Shown here: in pieces, positions 16,720 through 25,033 of the stretch | Layout of the letters: every line of letters starts with the position of its first letter | Numbering within the stretch: the stretch's first letter is position 1 | DNA from: Acidimicrobiaceae bacterium | Lineage (GTDB): Bacteria > Actinomycetota > Acidimicrobiia > Acidimicrobiales > UBA8592 | Direction of reading: 5' to 3' | DNA length: 46,695 nucleotides | NCBI GenBank assembly: GCA_002720485.1 | Contig: PBIQ01000017.1 | Coordinates: 1-46,695 of the forward strand | Notes under the pieces: generated by a model | Seen by the model: only the letters and a program-made list of their open reading frames with translations | Databases searched by the model: none | What the model was told of the DNA's origin: nothing | Made by a program: the position numbers and the translations under genes

Positions 16720-16901
16720 CCAACGGACATTAGCAGTATCTCCATTGGCGCATAAATCAAGAAAGCTCTCCCCAATACAAACAAATGAGAGATGTGATCG
16801 CCGAAGGGCTAAAAGATTAGATGTAAAAACGTATGAATCTGCAAAGAAGTAGCTGCAGGGAGTATCGTCTAGTAGAGGAGTAAAGAAGATCTAGGGGATA
16901 A

Positions 16902-17402
16902 ATGAGCGACAATCAAGTAGATGCAGCTGAATATCGCACCGTATTAGGAAGATACCCCACAGGGGTTACCCTCGTGAGTGCAGCCGACAGTGCAGGCCCT
17001 TTTGCCATGGTAATTGGCTCTTTTGGTTCGGTCTCTCTTGATCCACCTTTGGTACAGTTCATGCCCGGTAAAGAATCGGCAACGTGGAAGCGAATTCATG
17101 CGACAGGAAGTTATTGTGTCAACGTTCTGGGCGAAGGCCAGTTGGACCTAAGTAACAGTTTTTTCAATAAAGAAGTGGACCCGTTTGAGGCTATTGATTG
17201 GACTCCAGGTCCAACCGGATCACCGATAATTGCCGGATGCGTTGCGTGGATCGATTGCTCGATCGAGACGATACATGAAGCAGGCGATCATCATATTGTT
17301 GTTGGAGCTGTCAAAGGAATGGGCGAGGGAAACTCAGAAGATAAACCTCTACTCTTTTTAGGCGGTTCCTACGGGTCATTTGGGACAGTTCCGGAGAACT
17401 AG
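16902..17402 (+). CDS. Flavin reductase-like domain protein (FMN-binding)
   Basis: This 166-residue protein matches the flavin reductase-like split-barrel family: YRTVLGRYPTGVTLVSA at the start, GSFGSVSLDPPLVQFMP, and SYCVNVLGEGQ in the middle, with HHIVVGAV toward the end. Such proteins reduce free FMN with NAD(P)H for partner monooxygenases or bind flavin for their own chemistry. AGGGG precedes the ATG. The carbonic anhydrase-like gene starts one base after its stop, so they are co-transcribed. It is divergent from the selenoprotein operon across 182 bp, leaving a functional redox link possible. Confidence 0.88.
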   Translation: MSDNQVDAAEYRTVLGRYPTGVTLVSAADSAGPFAMVIGSFGSVSLDPPLVQFMPGKESATWKRIHATGSYCVNVLGEGQLDLSNSFFNKEVDPFEAIDWTPGPTGSPIIAGCVAWIDCSIETIHEAGDHHIVVGAVKGMGEGNSEDKPLLFLGGSYGSFGTVPEN

Positions 17403-17403
17403 T

Positions 17404-17922
17404 ATGCCGATCTATGCTCTAGGAGATAAAGAACCATCGATAGCAAGTGATGCTTATGTGCACCCTGAGGCAGTAATAATAGGCGAAGTGACTATCGGGT
17501 CGGAATCATCAGTATGGCCGTGTGCAGTTCTCCGAGGAGATGATGGAAAAATTGTCATAGGTGAACGCAGCAACATCCAAGATGGCGCTGTGATTCACAC
17601 AACAATTATTTACCCAACAATCGTCGGGAATGATTGCACGATAGGGCACCTTGCCCACCTTGAAGGATGCAGAGTACTTGATGGGGCACTTATCGGGACT
17701 GCGTCAGTAGTTCTTCACGATGCTGAGATTCAGCAAGGGGCACTTGTCGGAGCGAATGCTGTCGTTACTGGAGGAACGATCGTTCCTCCAGCTGCAATGG
17801 CATTAGGAATTCCAGCGAAAATAAGAGAAAACATGGCGAACCAAGAAGAGATTTCTCTAGGTGTTGAATCTTACGTAAATCGGGGGAAATGGTTTCGCAA
17901 AGAATTACGCCGCATCGATTAA
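17404..17922 (+). CDS. Gamma-carbonic anhydrase family protein (left-handed beta-helix)
   Basis: The 172-residue protein shows hexapeptide repeats (VIIGEVTIG, VVLHDAEIQQGALVG, AVVTGGTIVPPAAMALG) and the signature SSVWPCAVLRGDDG with SNIQDGAVIH. Expected zinc ligands H65 and H82 are present, but where most members have GHxxxxHGC this one reads G81-H-L-A-H-L-E-G-C, so the third ligand would be E87 or H85. Classical CO2 hydration is therefore uncertain. The ATG at 17404 is chosen, with GGAGAA upstream, rather than an in-frame ATG inside the flavin reductase gene. A sufB promoter region follows. Confidence 0.85.
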   Translation: MPIYALGDKEPSIASDAYVHPEAVIIGEVTIGSESSVWPCAVLRGDDGKIVIGERSNIQDGAVIHTTIIYPTIVGNDCTIGHLAHLEGCRVLDGALIGTASVVLHDAEIQQGALVGANAVVTGGTIVPPAAMALGIPAKIRENMANQEEISLGVESYVNRGKWFRKELRRID

Positions 17923-17975
17923 GTGACTAGATTCACAGCTCCAATTATCACCTTGGTGCGAAAACGGCGCTAGAT

Positions 17976-18005
17976 TTGTTAATATCGACACAGTAGAAAT
18001 ATTTT
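17976..18005 (+). promoter_or_regulatory. Candidate sufB promoter
   Basis: In the 99-bp gap before sufB, TTGTTA (17976-17981) and TATTTT (18000-18005) are separated by 18 bp, resembling sigma-70-type -35 and -10 boxes. The resulting leader would be very short. This is a visual match only. Confidence 0.3.
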
Positions 18006-18021
18006 AAAGTAAGCCGAGAAA

Positions 18022-19425
18022 ATGTCCGCAACTAACACCGACATAGATCTAAGTAAATACCAACTAGGTTGGAGTGACGCCGAAGACTATGTATTCAAAC
18101 CCAAAAAAGGATTGACTGAAAGTCTTGTTCAGGAAATTTCATGGATGAAAGGTGAACCCAACTGGATGCGTGATTTCCGCCTAAAGTCTCTAAGGCATTT
18201 TCAAAGTCGCCCCATGCCGCATTGGGGAGGAGATATGTCGGAAATCTACTTCGATGATATTTACTACTACATCAAGCCCAGCGAAAACGTAGTAGATGAA
18301 TGGGAAGATGTTCCTGAGGCGATTAAAGACACCTATGAGAAGCTTGGGATACCAGAGGCAGAAAGAAAATACCTAGCCGGCGTTACCGCCCAGTACGAAT
18401 CTGAAGTTGTCTATCACAAGAACCGTGAAGATTTAGAAGCTCAGGGTGTAATTTTCTGCGATATGGATACAGCTTTACGCGAATACCCTGAGATCGTCCG
18501 AGCATATTTCGGAAAAGTTATCCCACCAAATGACAATAAGTTCTCAGCTCTTAATTCTGCAGTTTGGTCTGGCGGGTCTTTTATTTATGTTCCAGAGGGC
18601 GTAGAAGTTGAAATGCCTCTTCAGGCGTATTTCCGAATAAACGCTGAAAACATGGGCCAGTTTGAGAGAACCCTTATTATTGCAGATAAGGGATCAAAGG
18701 TTCACTACATAGAGGGTTGCTCTGCCCCCGTATATAGCACCGACTCCCTTCACTCCGCAGTCGTCGAAATCGTAGTTAAAGAATCTGCCCGAGTTACATA
18801 CACCACTATTCAGAACTGGTCGAACAACGTATTCAACCTTGTAACAAAGCGTGCTCGTGTCGAGGCTGAAGGCCATATGGAGTGGATTGACGGGAACATT
18901 GGAAGTCGTTTAACAATGAAATACCCAGCTGTTGTGATGGTAGGGCCGAAAGCCTCAGGTGAAGTTTTGTCTGTAGCCTATGCTGGCGCTGGCCAGCATC
19001 AAGATGCTGGGGCAAAAATGACTCATGCGGCGCCAGAGACCACTTCGAAAGTTGTTTCAAAATCTATTTCTAAGGATGGCGGGCGGTCTAGCTACAGAGG
19101 CCTCGTCCGGGTTGAAGAGGGAGCGTATGGGTGTAAAAGTCATGTCCAATGTGACGCTCTTATTCTTGATGAAGATTCAATAAGTGATACCTATCCATAT
19201 ATGGAGATAGGATCTGAAGATGCTGTCATTGGGCATGAGGCAACTGTTTCAAAAGTTGCAGATGAACAGCTTTTCTACCTAACCAGTCGCGGTCTGACTG
19301 AAGAGCAGGCAACCGGCATGATCGTCAATGGATTTATCGAGCCAGTGACTCGGACACTTCCTATGGAATACGCGGTCGAATGGAGTCGACTCATTGAACT
19401 CCAAATGGAAGGCTCAGTGGGCTAA
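18022..19425 (+). CDS. sufB: Fe-S cluster assembly scaffold protein SufB
   Basis: The 467-residue protein is full-length SufB of the SufBC2D complex that builds Fe-S clusters in the cytoplasm. Visible signatures include [16 protein letters not shown] near the N-terminus, [22 protein letters not shown], the beta-helix core and [18 protein letters not shown] near the C-terminus, and [16 protein letters not shown] at the end. The gene is followed by a HAD phosphatase gene on the opposite strand before sufD resumes, an unusual break in the suf operon. The ATG fits the family start. Confidence 0.96.
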   Translation: MSATNTDIDLSKYQLGWSDAEDYVFKPKKGLTESLVQEISWMKGEPNWMRDFRLKSLRHFQSRPMPHWGGDMSEIYFDDIYYYIKPSENVVDEWEDVPEAIKDTYEKLGIPEAERKYLAGVTAQYESEVVYHKNREDLEAQGVIFCDMDTALREYPEIVRAYFGKVIPPNDNKFSALNSAVWSGGSFIYVPEGVEVEMPLQAYFRINAENMGQFERTLIIADKGSKVHYIEGCSAPVYSTDSLHSAVVEIVVKESARVTYTTIQNWSNNVFNLVTKRARVEAEGHMEWIDGNIGSRLTMKYPAVVMVGPKASGEVLSVAYAGAGQHQDAGAKMTHAAPETTSKVVSKSISKDGGRSSYRGLVRVEEGAYGCKSHVQCDALILDEDSISDTYPYMEIGSEDAVIGHEATVSKVADEQLFYLTSRGLTEEQATGMIVNGFIEPVTRTLPMEYAVEWSRLIELQMEGSVG

Positions 19426-19435
19426 GGCTGAGAAT

Positions 19436-20236
19436 TTAAACTTGGAGGCTCCACGAGAGTTCCAAAGCTTCTACAAGGCCATCATTGTCAACAGTGTCGA
19501 CTAGGTACCTTGCCTCGTCAATTACTTCTTGTTCTGCATTGCCCATCGCGACACTATGACCCACAACCTGAAGTGCATCAAGATCGTTATGGCCATCACC
19601 GACCATCATTACATCCGTAAGATTGATATCTAGCATTGAAGATATTTCTGTCACTGCTTTTCCTTTGGTAACGCCTAACTGGGTTATGGAGACAAAGCAG
19701 ACTCCCGGCATAGCTGGAGAAGTAGCTGACCGCAGTGTGCCTGCATTAGCTAAGGCTTCTTTGACATCAGGAAGAGAGGTTTCGGAGACAACGAACTGAA
19801 GTCGTACAATATTCCCTTCAACGTCAGTCGGTCCCCCAATTTGCAGATCGATGCCGAGCATCTCAGCATGGAGTCTTGTGAAATCGCTATGTCGAAAAGC
19901 GCGATAATCACTCTTCCAGTACAGTTCAAGCGCCCAATCATGTTCTATCGCTACCCTTATGCATGTTTCAAGGACGTCGTTAGGGATAGGGTACTCCTGA
20001 GTCTGCTGATTCCCGGTGTTGACCAGTGCTGCTCCTGCATGAAAAATATGCCACCCATTTGAGTTCAAAGTCTTTGCATATCCATATGTAGGCCCCATGG
20101 CTCCTCGGGCTGTCGACAAAATAAGGCTTTGGCCTCTCGAAACAGATTCGCCAATCGCAGCTAAGACTTTATCTGTCGGGGAACCTGAAGACCCGACCAG
20201 AGTACCATCTACGTCTATGCAAACAATGGGCAGCAT
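19436..20236 (-). CDS. HAD-superfamily phosphatase, Cof/IIB type
   Basis: From ATG 20236 the protein has 266 residues and starts MLPIVCIDVDGTLVGSSGSP with nucleophile D8 and general acid D10. Motif II is ILSTARGAMGP, the conserved Lys is in TKGKAVTEI, and motif IV is MMVGDGHNDLDALQ. IIB HAD proteins dephosphorylate sugar phosphates, flavins or similar small molecules. The frame opens 13 codons earlier, but the extension is Cys/Tyr-rich and not family-like. The gene lies antisense between sufB and sufD, 10 bp from the sufB stop, with 154 bp separating it from sufD. Any link to Fe-S assembly is unproven. Confidence 0.87.
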   Translation of the reverse strand: MLPIVCIDVDGTLVGSSGSPTDKVLAAIGESVSRGQSLILSTARGAMGPTYGYAKTLNSNGWHIFHAGAALVNTGNQQTQEYPIPNDVLETCIRVAIEHDWALELYWKSDYRAFRHSDFTRLHAEMLGIDLQIGGPTDVEGNIVRLQFVVSETSLPDVKEALANAGTLRSATSPAMPGVCFVSITQLGVTKGKAVTEISSMLDINLTDVMMVGDGHNDLDALQVVGHSVAMGNAEQEVIDEARYLVDTVDNDGLVEALELSWSLQV

Positions 20237-20390
20237 TTTTCTAGAATAGCAAGAGTAGCAGGGGCCTTTAAGCATTCGAATTTGATCCCAAAATCGTCAA
20301 TATAAGAGGGCTGTTTCCTGCTACGCCGATAGTATAAAAACGTCATGACCGACCCCTCTAATAACGAAACATGACTCCGAAGGAACCACT

Positions 20391-21620
20391 GTGTACACCC
20401 CAGAATTAGTCCAAGAGCTTGAAGGCCATGGATGGCTTATGGACCTCCGAAGACAGGCGGCTGTCAACGCAACAGAATTTAGCTACCCGTCTCATGAAGA
20501 CGAAGAATGGAGATACAGCCCTATAGAGGATTTGGAACTGGATCTCTTCACCCCGGCACTGACTAAACCGCAATCCGGAACAGAAATGGACCATGGTAAA
20601 GATGGAAATTTTCATAACATTTCGACTCTTGATGGCTTTCTCCTATCCAATGATGAAGTATCCACTTGCGATGTGCACTCTGCATCAGGTCAGAAAGATC
20701 CAATAGAGTTTGAGCCGCCGATAGATATGCTGGGTTCTATGAATCTGGCGTTTTCTCCCGACCCAGTTTTTATTCGCGTTCCTCGAGGTTCGAACGTAGG
20801 GAAACCACTAGTAATTCATCATCAATGGAATCAAGAAGGCGCCGCTTGTTTTCCATTAGTGCATGTCGAAGTCGAAGAGAATGCTGAAGTAGAGATAGTT
20901 GAGATTTTCCATAACGCTGAAGTCTCTTCTCTAGTTATTCCCGAAACTAAAATAATTGTTGGCAACGGTTCAAACGTCAACTATCAGCAAGTCCAAAACT
21001 TGAATCAAGACGTCTGGCAGCTAGGAACGTTGGATGTGTCTGTAGGCCAGCAAGCAACTTTTCAAGGAGCTATAGCCGCAATAGGTGGTGCATATGCACG
21101 ATTAAAAACCTCTTGCTCACTTATTGGGCGCGGAGCCTCTGGAAAGATTTCAGCTATATATCATGGTGATAGTAATCAAGTTTTAGATTTTCGAACCCAT
21201 CAAAGACATATCGCTCGAGATACATACAGTGAACTTCTATTTAAAGGAGTCTTGGACGATCAATCGAATTCTATCTACACCGGTTTAATTCATGTAGCTA
21301 ATGAAGCATCAGGAACAAATGCATTCCAGACAAACCGGACTCTTAAGCTTTGCGATCAAGCTTGGGCGGAATCTGTTCCAAATCTTGAAATCGAAAATAA
21401 TGATGTGAAATGCAGCCATGCCTCCACCGTGAGCCCTGTTGATGAAATCCAGAGGTTCTACCTAGAAAGCAGGGGAGTTCCTACCTTTGAAGCGGAGAAG
21501 CTGATTGTCCATGGCTTCCTTCAAGAAGTCGTATCTTCACTTCCAGTTGAAGCTATAAACACATGGATAGCTGACTTATTTAATCATAAACTTAACGCAA
21601 GGATGGCTCACAGTGGATAA
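20391..21620 (+). CDS. sufD: Fe-S cluster assembly protein SufD
   Basis: This 409-residue SufD paralogue of SufB starts at GTG 20391 with AAGGA 6 bases upstream. It has EEWRYSPIEDL in the N-terminal region, the beta-helix middle part (VNYQQVQNLNQDVWQLGT, RLKTSCSLIGRGASGKI), and the family signature NDVKCSHASTVSPVD near the C-terminus, including the conserved Cys-His. It forms a heterodimer with SufB on which SufC acts. The Rieske gene overlaps its end by 8 bp. It probably has its own promoter in the 154-bp region shared with the divergent HAD gene. Confidence 0.94.
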   Translation: MYTPELVQELEGHGWLMDLRRQAAVNATEFSYPSHEDEEWRYSPIEDLELDLFTPALTKPQSGTEMDHGKDGNFHNISTLDGFLLSNDEVSTCDVHSASGQKDPIEFEPPIDMLGSMNLAFSPDPVFIRVPRGSNVGKPLVIHHQWNQEGAACFPLVHVEVEENAEVEIVEIFHNAEVSSLVIPETKIIVGNGSNVNYQQVQNLNQDVWQLGTLDVSVGQQATFQGAIAAIGGAYARLKTSCSLIGRGASGKISAIYHGDSNQVLDFRTHQRHIARDTYSELLFKGVLDDQSNSIYTGLIHVANEASGTNAFQTNRTLKLCDQAWAESVPNLEIENNDVKCSHASTVSPVDEIQRFYLESRGVPTFEAEKLIVHGFLQEVVSSLPVEAINTWIADLFNHKLNARMAHSG

Positions 21621-21966
21621 GTCACAAGAGCAAGCTTTAGGAAGAAAAGTTCGTGTTCTCGGCATCGATGATGTACCAGATGGAGAAGCTCGGCGAGTAG
21701 AAGTGGAAGGTCATAAAATTGCTGTAGTTCGAATAGGGGAGGAGCTGTACGCGATAGGAGATATGTGCAGCCATGCAAATTATTCACTCTCTGAAGGGCC
21801 GGTAGATCCGGAAGAAATTACCATAGAGTGCTGGAAACATGGAGCGCAGTTCTCACTTTGTGATGGCATTCCCGTGTCCTTACCTGCGACACAACCGGTT
21901 CCTGTATTTAAAATAGAAAGCAGCGAGAATAGTATTTATCTCCACATGCCTGAAGGTTCGGAATAA
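21613..21966 (+). CDS. Rieske-type [2Fe-2S] ferredoxin within suf operon
   Basis: A 117-residue small Rieske protein starting at GTG 21613. Cluster ligands are C52-S-H54 and C73-W-K-H76 (CSHANYSLSEG and CWKHGAQF), the C-x-H and C-x-x-H pattern of NirD/BphF-like ferredoxins. It overlaps sufD by 8 bp and its stop overlaps the sufC start (TAATG), so all three are coupled. A role in electron supply to cluster assembly is inferred from context. Similar proteins also serve dioxygenases, but none is encoded here. Confidence 0.9.
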   Translation: MDKSQEQALGRKVRVLGIDDVPDGEARRVEVEGHKIAVVRIGEELYAIGDMCSHANYSLSEGPVDPEEITIECWKHGAQFSLCDGIPVSLPATQPVPVFKIESSENSIYLHMPEGSE

Positions 21967-22730
21967 TGGTTGATCTCGCAATAAAAAATCTGCACGCTCG
22001 AACCGAGTCAGCTGAAATTCTTACCGGTGTAAATCTAACCGTTCGCTCGGGAGAAGTCCACGCTCTAATGGGGCCAAACGGGTCAGGTAAATCTACCCTC
22101 TCTCATGTCTTGATGGGAAGGCCAGGATACACGGTTACCCAAGGAGAAATAACCTTGGATGGGGAGAACCTCTTGGGTCTCAAGACTTGGGAACGCGCAA
22201 AGCTTGGATTATTTCTCGTTCTACAATATCCAGTTGAAATTGAAGGCGTATCTGCTTCAAAGATCATAGAAGTATCTCAACTTTCACAGAACGATGACCT
22301 TAGTGAAGTGTTGAGACATGCAAGCCAAGAAGCGGAAAACCTTGGTATTCCCCAAGATCACCTCGAAAGAGGCGTTAACCTTGACATGTCTGGCGGTGAA
22401 AAAAAACGTCTCGAAACTCTCCAGTTAGTTACATTAAAACCCTCCATAGCGGTTCTTGATGAACTTGATTCTGGCTTAGACGTAGATGGGTTAAGGGTTG
22501 TAAGTAATCGGGTGCAGCGCTTAACAGAAGAAGACGGATTAGGTGTATTGGTAATAACGCATTACAGCCGACTCCTTGAAGAGTTGAAACCTGATTATGT
22601 TCATGTATTCGTTGAAGGGAAAATTGTTGCTTCAGGAGATTCATCATTAGCAGATGAGTTGGAAAGCGATGGGTATGAGAAATGGACACCGTCGACAGAG
22701 ACCTCCGTGACTCTTGGTGGGCTCAGTTAG
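21966..22730 (+). CDS. sufC: Fe-S cluster assembly ATPase SufC (copy 1)
   Basis: The 254-residue ABC-type ATPase has Walker A GPNGSGKST at 36-44, Q-loop in LVLQYPVEIEGV, signature MSGGEKKRLE, Walker B IAVLDELDSGLD, and the switch His in VLVITHYSRLL. SufC binds SufB and SufD and powers the scaffold's rearrangement. It is coupled to the Rieske gene (1-base overlap) and is followed immediately by the pterin dehydratase gene. A second SufC lies at 28682-29428; this copy, encoded beside SufD, is the likelier partner of the SufBD complex. Confidence 0.94.
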   Translation: MVDLAIKNLHARTESAEILTGVNLTVRSGEVHALMGPNGSGKSTLSHVLMGRPGYTVTQGEITLDGENLLGLKTWERAKLGLFLVLQYPVEIEGVSASKIIEVSQLSQNDDLSEVLRHASQEAENLGIPQDHLERGVNLDMSGGEKKRLETLQLVTLKPSIAVLDELDSGLDVDGLRVVSNRVQRLTEEDGLGVLVITHYSRLLEELKPDYVHVFVEGKIVASGDSSLADELESDGYEKWTPSTETSVTLGGLS

Positions 22731-23033
22731 ATGTCGCAAGCGGACAGAAAAAAGGTCTTCACAGATGACGACCTCACATCCATGTCTGGACGCATTCCCG
22801 AATGGCAAGCCACACAGGAAGGGCTTCAAAAGACTTTCGAATTCATTAACTTCGAAGAAGCGTTCAACTTTATGACTAAGGTTGCAGCGATTGCAGAAGA
22901 ACTCGACCACCACCCGGACTGGTCAAATAGCTGGAACAAGGTAGAGATTGCCGTCGTCAACCATCAAGCTGGTGGCGTTACTGAAATAGACTTTGTACTA
23001 TGTGAGAAGATTGACGAACTATTTGGAGCATAA
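22731..23033 (+). CDS. 4a-hydroxytetrahydrobiopterin dehydratase (PCD/DCoH family)
   Basis: This 100-residue protein carries the family signature AEELDHHPDWSNSWNKVEI and the downstream TEIDFVLCEKIDELF. PCD enzymes dehydrate 4a-hydroxypterins made by aromatic amino acid hydroxylases, and related proteins act as assembly or molybdopterin-related factors. The ATG directly follows the sufC stop with no gap, and its own stop overlaps the SDR start, so it belongs to the suf transcript. No hydroxylase is encoded nearby, so its role in this operon is unclear. Confidence 0.88.
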   Translation: MSQADRKKVFTDDDLTSMSGRIPEWQATQEGLQKTFEFINFEEAFNFMTKVAAIAEELDHHPDWSNSWNKVEIAVVNHQAGGVTEIDFVLCEKIDELFGA

Positions 23034-23797
23034 TGGGCGAGAACGATACGAAAGTTGCACTTGTCACCGGTGCCGCATCCGGCATAGGTGCTTCGCTAGT
23101 GAGAAAATTACGATCAGAGAACATCGAAGTCCTAGGCGTTGATCTAGATTCATCCGGACTTGAATCAATTCGAACTGAAACTGGCTGTTCGGTCTTTACA
23201 ACTGATGTCTCTCACAACGTGAACAATATTGAAGTGGCGAACCAGTTGATCAATCACTTCGGCCGATTGGATTATGCATTCCTTAACGCTGGCATTCTTG
23301 GCAGAAAAATAGAAGAACAAATAAACCCCTACACTGCTTTTGATCTTGACCCAGAACATTACACAACAGTCCGGGCCGTAAATTTTGATTCCGTAGTATA
23401 CGGGACCCTTGCTGTTGCCCCCGTAATAGAGGAGAGCGGAGGGGGATCAATTGTCGCTACAGCTTCCATAGCTGGAATAGTCGCCTGGAACAGAGATCCC
23501 TTCTACACCGCGACGAAACACGCTGTCGTGGGGTGGGTGCGTGGAGTTGCACCTGGTCTTCTAAATCAGGGAATCACGATAAATGCTATATGCCCCGGTG
23601 GAGTTGCAACCCCACTCGTAGGTGTTGACCGGCTCACATCAGCAGATTCAAATCTTCTAGATCCGCAACAAGTTAGTGAAGCTATGCATGAGGTCGCAAT
23701 AGGGGACGAGACCGGCCAAGCGTACACAGTTAAAGCTGATGACTCACCTGTCCGCCAGAAGTTTACATTCACCTCCATTGAAGGGTTCCCTTCATGA
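23033..23797 (+). CDS. Short-chain dehydrogenase/reductase
   Basis: A 254-residue classical SDR with TGAASGIG near the N-terminus (residues about 13-20), LDYAFLNAGILG in place of NNAG, catalytic Ser in ATASIAGIV and Y-x3-K in FYTATKHAVVG. It oxidises or reduces a hydroxyl/keto group with NAD(P). It overlaps the pterin dehydratase gene by one base (TAATG), and the Ltp-like thiolase-fold gene starts 19 bp later. The following lipid-type genes suggest a fatty-acid or steroid substrate, which is inference. Confidence 0.88.
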   Translation: MGENDTKVALVTGAASGIGASLVRKLRSENIEVLGVDLDSSGLESIRTETGCSVFTTDVSHNVNNIEVANQLINHFGRLDYAFLNAGILGRKIEEQINPYTAFDLDPEHYTTVRAVNFDSVVYGTLAVAPVIEESGGGSIVATASIAGIVAWNRDPFYTATKHAVVGWVRGVAPGLLNQGITINAICPGGVATPLVGVDRLTSADSNLLDPQQVSEAMHEVAIGDETGQAYTVKADDSPVRQKFTFTSIEGFPS

Positions 23798-23816
23798 TTA
23801 TCGCGATAAGTCAATT

Positions 23817-24989
23817 ATGAAATTTGCAAGAGAGACAGCGATTGTCGGTATAGGTGCGACTGAATTTTCCAAAAACTCCGGCCGGACACCAATGCAACTA
23901 GCTACAGAATGCAGCTTGCTTGCATGTGAAGACGCAGGTCTAGATCCAACACAGATCAATGGAATTTCTGTTTTCAGTGCTGAGAAAAATACTGAAATCG
24001 AAGTTGCGAGAAACCTTGGTATTCCCGAACTTACGTTTTTCTCAATGATCCACCATGGAGGAGGTGCACCCGGAGGAGTCATTCAACAAGCCGCAATGGC
24101 CGTTCATTCCGGTGTAGCAGACTACGTCCTTGTGTACCGCGCATTTAATGAAAGATCGTGGCATCGCTTCGGCGGAGGAGTTCAAGGACGACATCAGAGC
24201 CCTGAAGCTTTTGATGTTAGCTTCAGTTGGAGTTCTCCATTCGGTTTACTCACCCCCGCCTCTTGGGTCGCAATGTATGCCAGAAGATACATGCATCAAT
24301 ACGGGGCCACCAGTGAAGATTTCGGAATAATTGCTGTAACGGATAGAAAACATGCTGCGAACAATCCAGCTGCTTTTTTCTACCAGAAACCCATAACCAT
24401 CGAAGACCACCAAAACAGCCGCTTTATAGTAGAACCTCTTCACCTGCTTGACTGCTGTCAGGAAAGTGATGGCGGCCAAGCCCTTATAGTGACCACTCTA
24501 GATAGAGCTAAGGACCTCAAGCAGAAGCCTGCAGTTATCGCTGCGGCAGCGCAAGGAGTAGCGAGAGATCAGCACATGATGAAGTCGTACTATCGCGAAG
24601 ATATAGCCGGGATACCGGAAATGGGAGTTGTGGCACGTCAACTATGGGAATCAACAGGGCTAGGGCCACAAAATATACAGACAGCAGTTATTTATGACCA
24701 CTTCACACCTCTAGCACTCCCTCAATTTGAAGAATTCGGCTTTTGCGAGCGGGGAGAAGCAAAGGACTTCATCAAAGATGGAAATATCGAGATTGGAGGT
24801 GGACTACCGATCAACACAAACGGGGGTCAACTGGGAGAGGCATACATTCATGGGATGAATGGTGTCGCAGAAGCTGTCAGACAGGTCAGAGGGTCCTCAG
24901 TTAATCAGGTGCCCGAAGTTGAGAATGTTCTCGTAACGGCAGGAACAGCCGTACCAACTAGTGGCCTCATACTCACACAACCTGAGTAA
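23817..24989 (+). CDS. Thiolase-fold protein, lipid-transfer (Ltp/SCP-x-like) type
   Basis: From ATG 23817 the protein has 390 residues and begins KFARETAIVGIGATEFSKNSGRT, the start of the Ltp/SCP-x thiolase-like group. The C-terminal thiolase domain shows LPINTNGGQLGEAYIHGMNG. At the place of the nucleophilic Cys the sequence reads MIHHGGGAPGG, with no Cys. This resembles Ltp2-type retro-aldolases of steroid side-chain breakdown rather than true thiolases. Ltp2 normally works with a DUF35 partner, which I do not find here. The frame opens at 23739 but that extension overlaps the SDR gene. Confidence 0.82.
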   Translation: MKFARETAIVGIGATEFSKNSGRTPMQLATECSLLACEDAGLDPTQINGISVFSAEKNTEIEVARNLGIPELTFFSMIHHGGGAPGGVIQQAAMAVHSGVADYVLVYRAFNERSWHRFGGGVQGRHQSPEAFDVSFSWSSPFGLLTPASWVAMYARRYMHQYGATSEDFGIIAVTDRKHAANNPAAFFYQKPITIEDHQNSRFIVEPLHLLDCCQESDGGQALIVTTLDRAKDLKQKPAVIAAAAQGVARDQHMMKSYYREDIAGIPEMGVVARQLWESTGLGPQNIQTAVIYDHFTPLALPQFEEFGFCERGEAKDFIKDGNIEIGGGLPINTNGGQLGEAYIHGMNGVAEAVRQVRGSSVNQVPEVENVLVTAGTAVPTSGLILTQPE

Positions 24990-25033
24990 ACATTAAATTT
25001 GGAGACTTTGCCACCTCCGGCTATACAAAACAA

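Noticed and set aside
23739-23816. N-terminal extension of the thiolase-fold protein
   Set aside because: It overlaps the SDR coding sequence, and the family start motif begins at the ATG at 23817.
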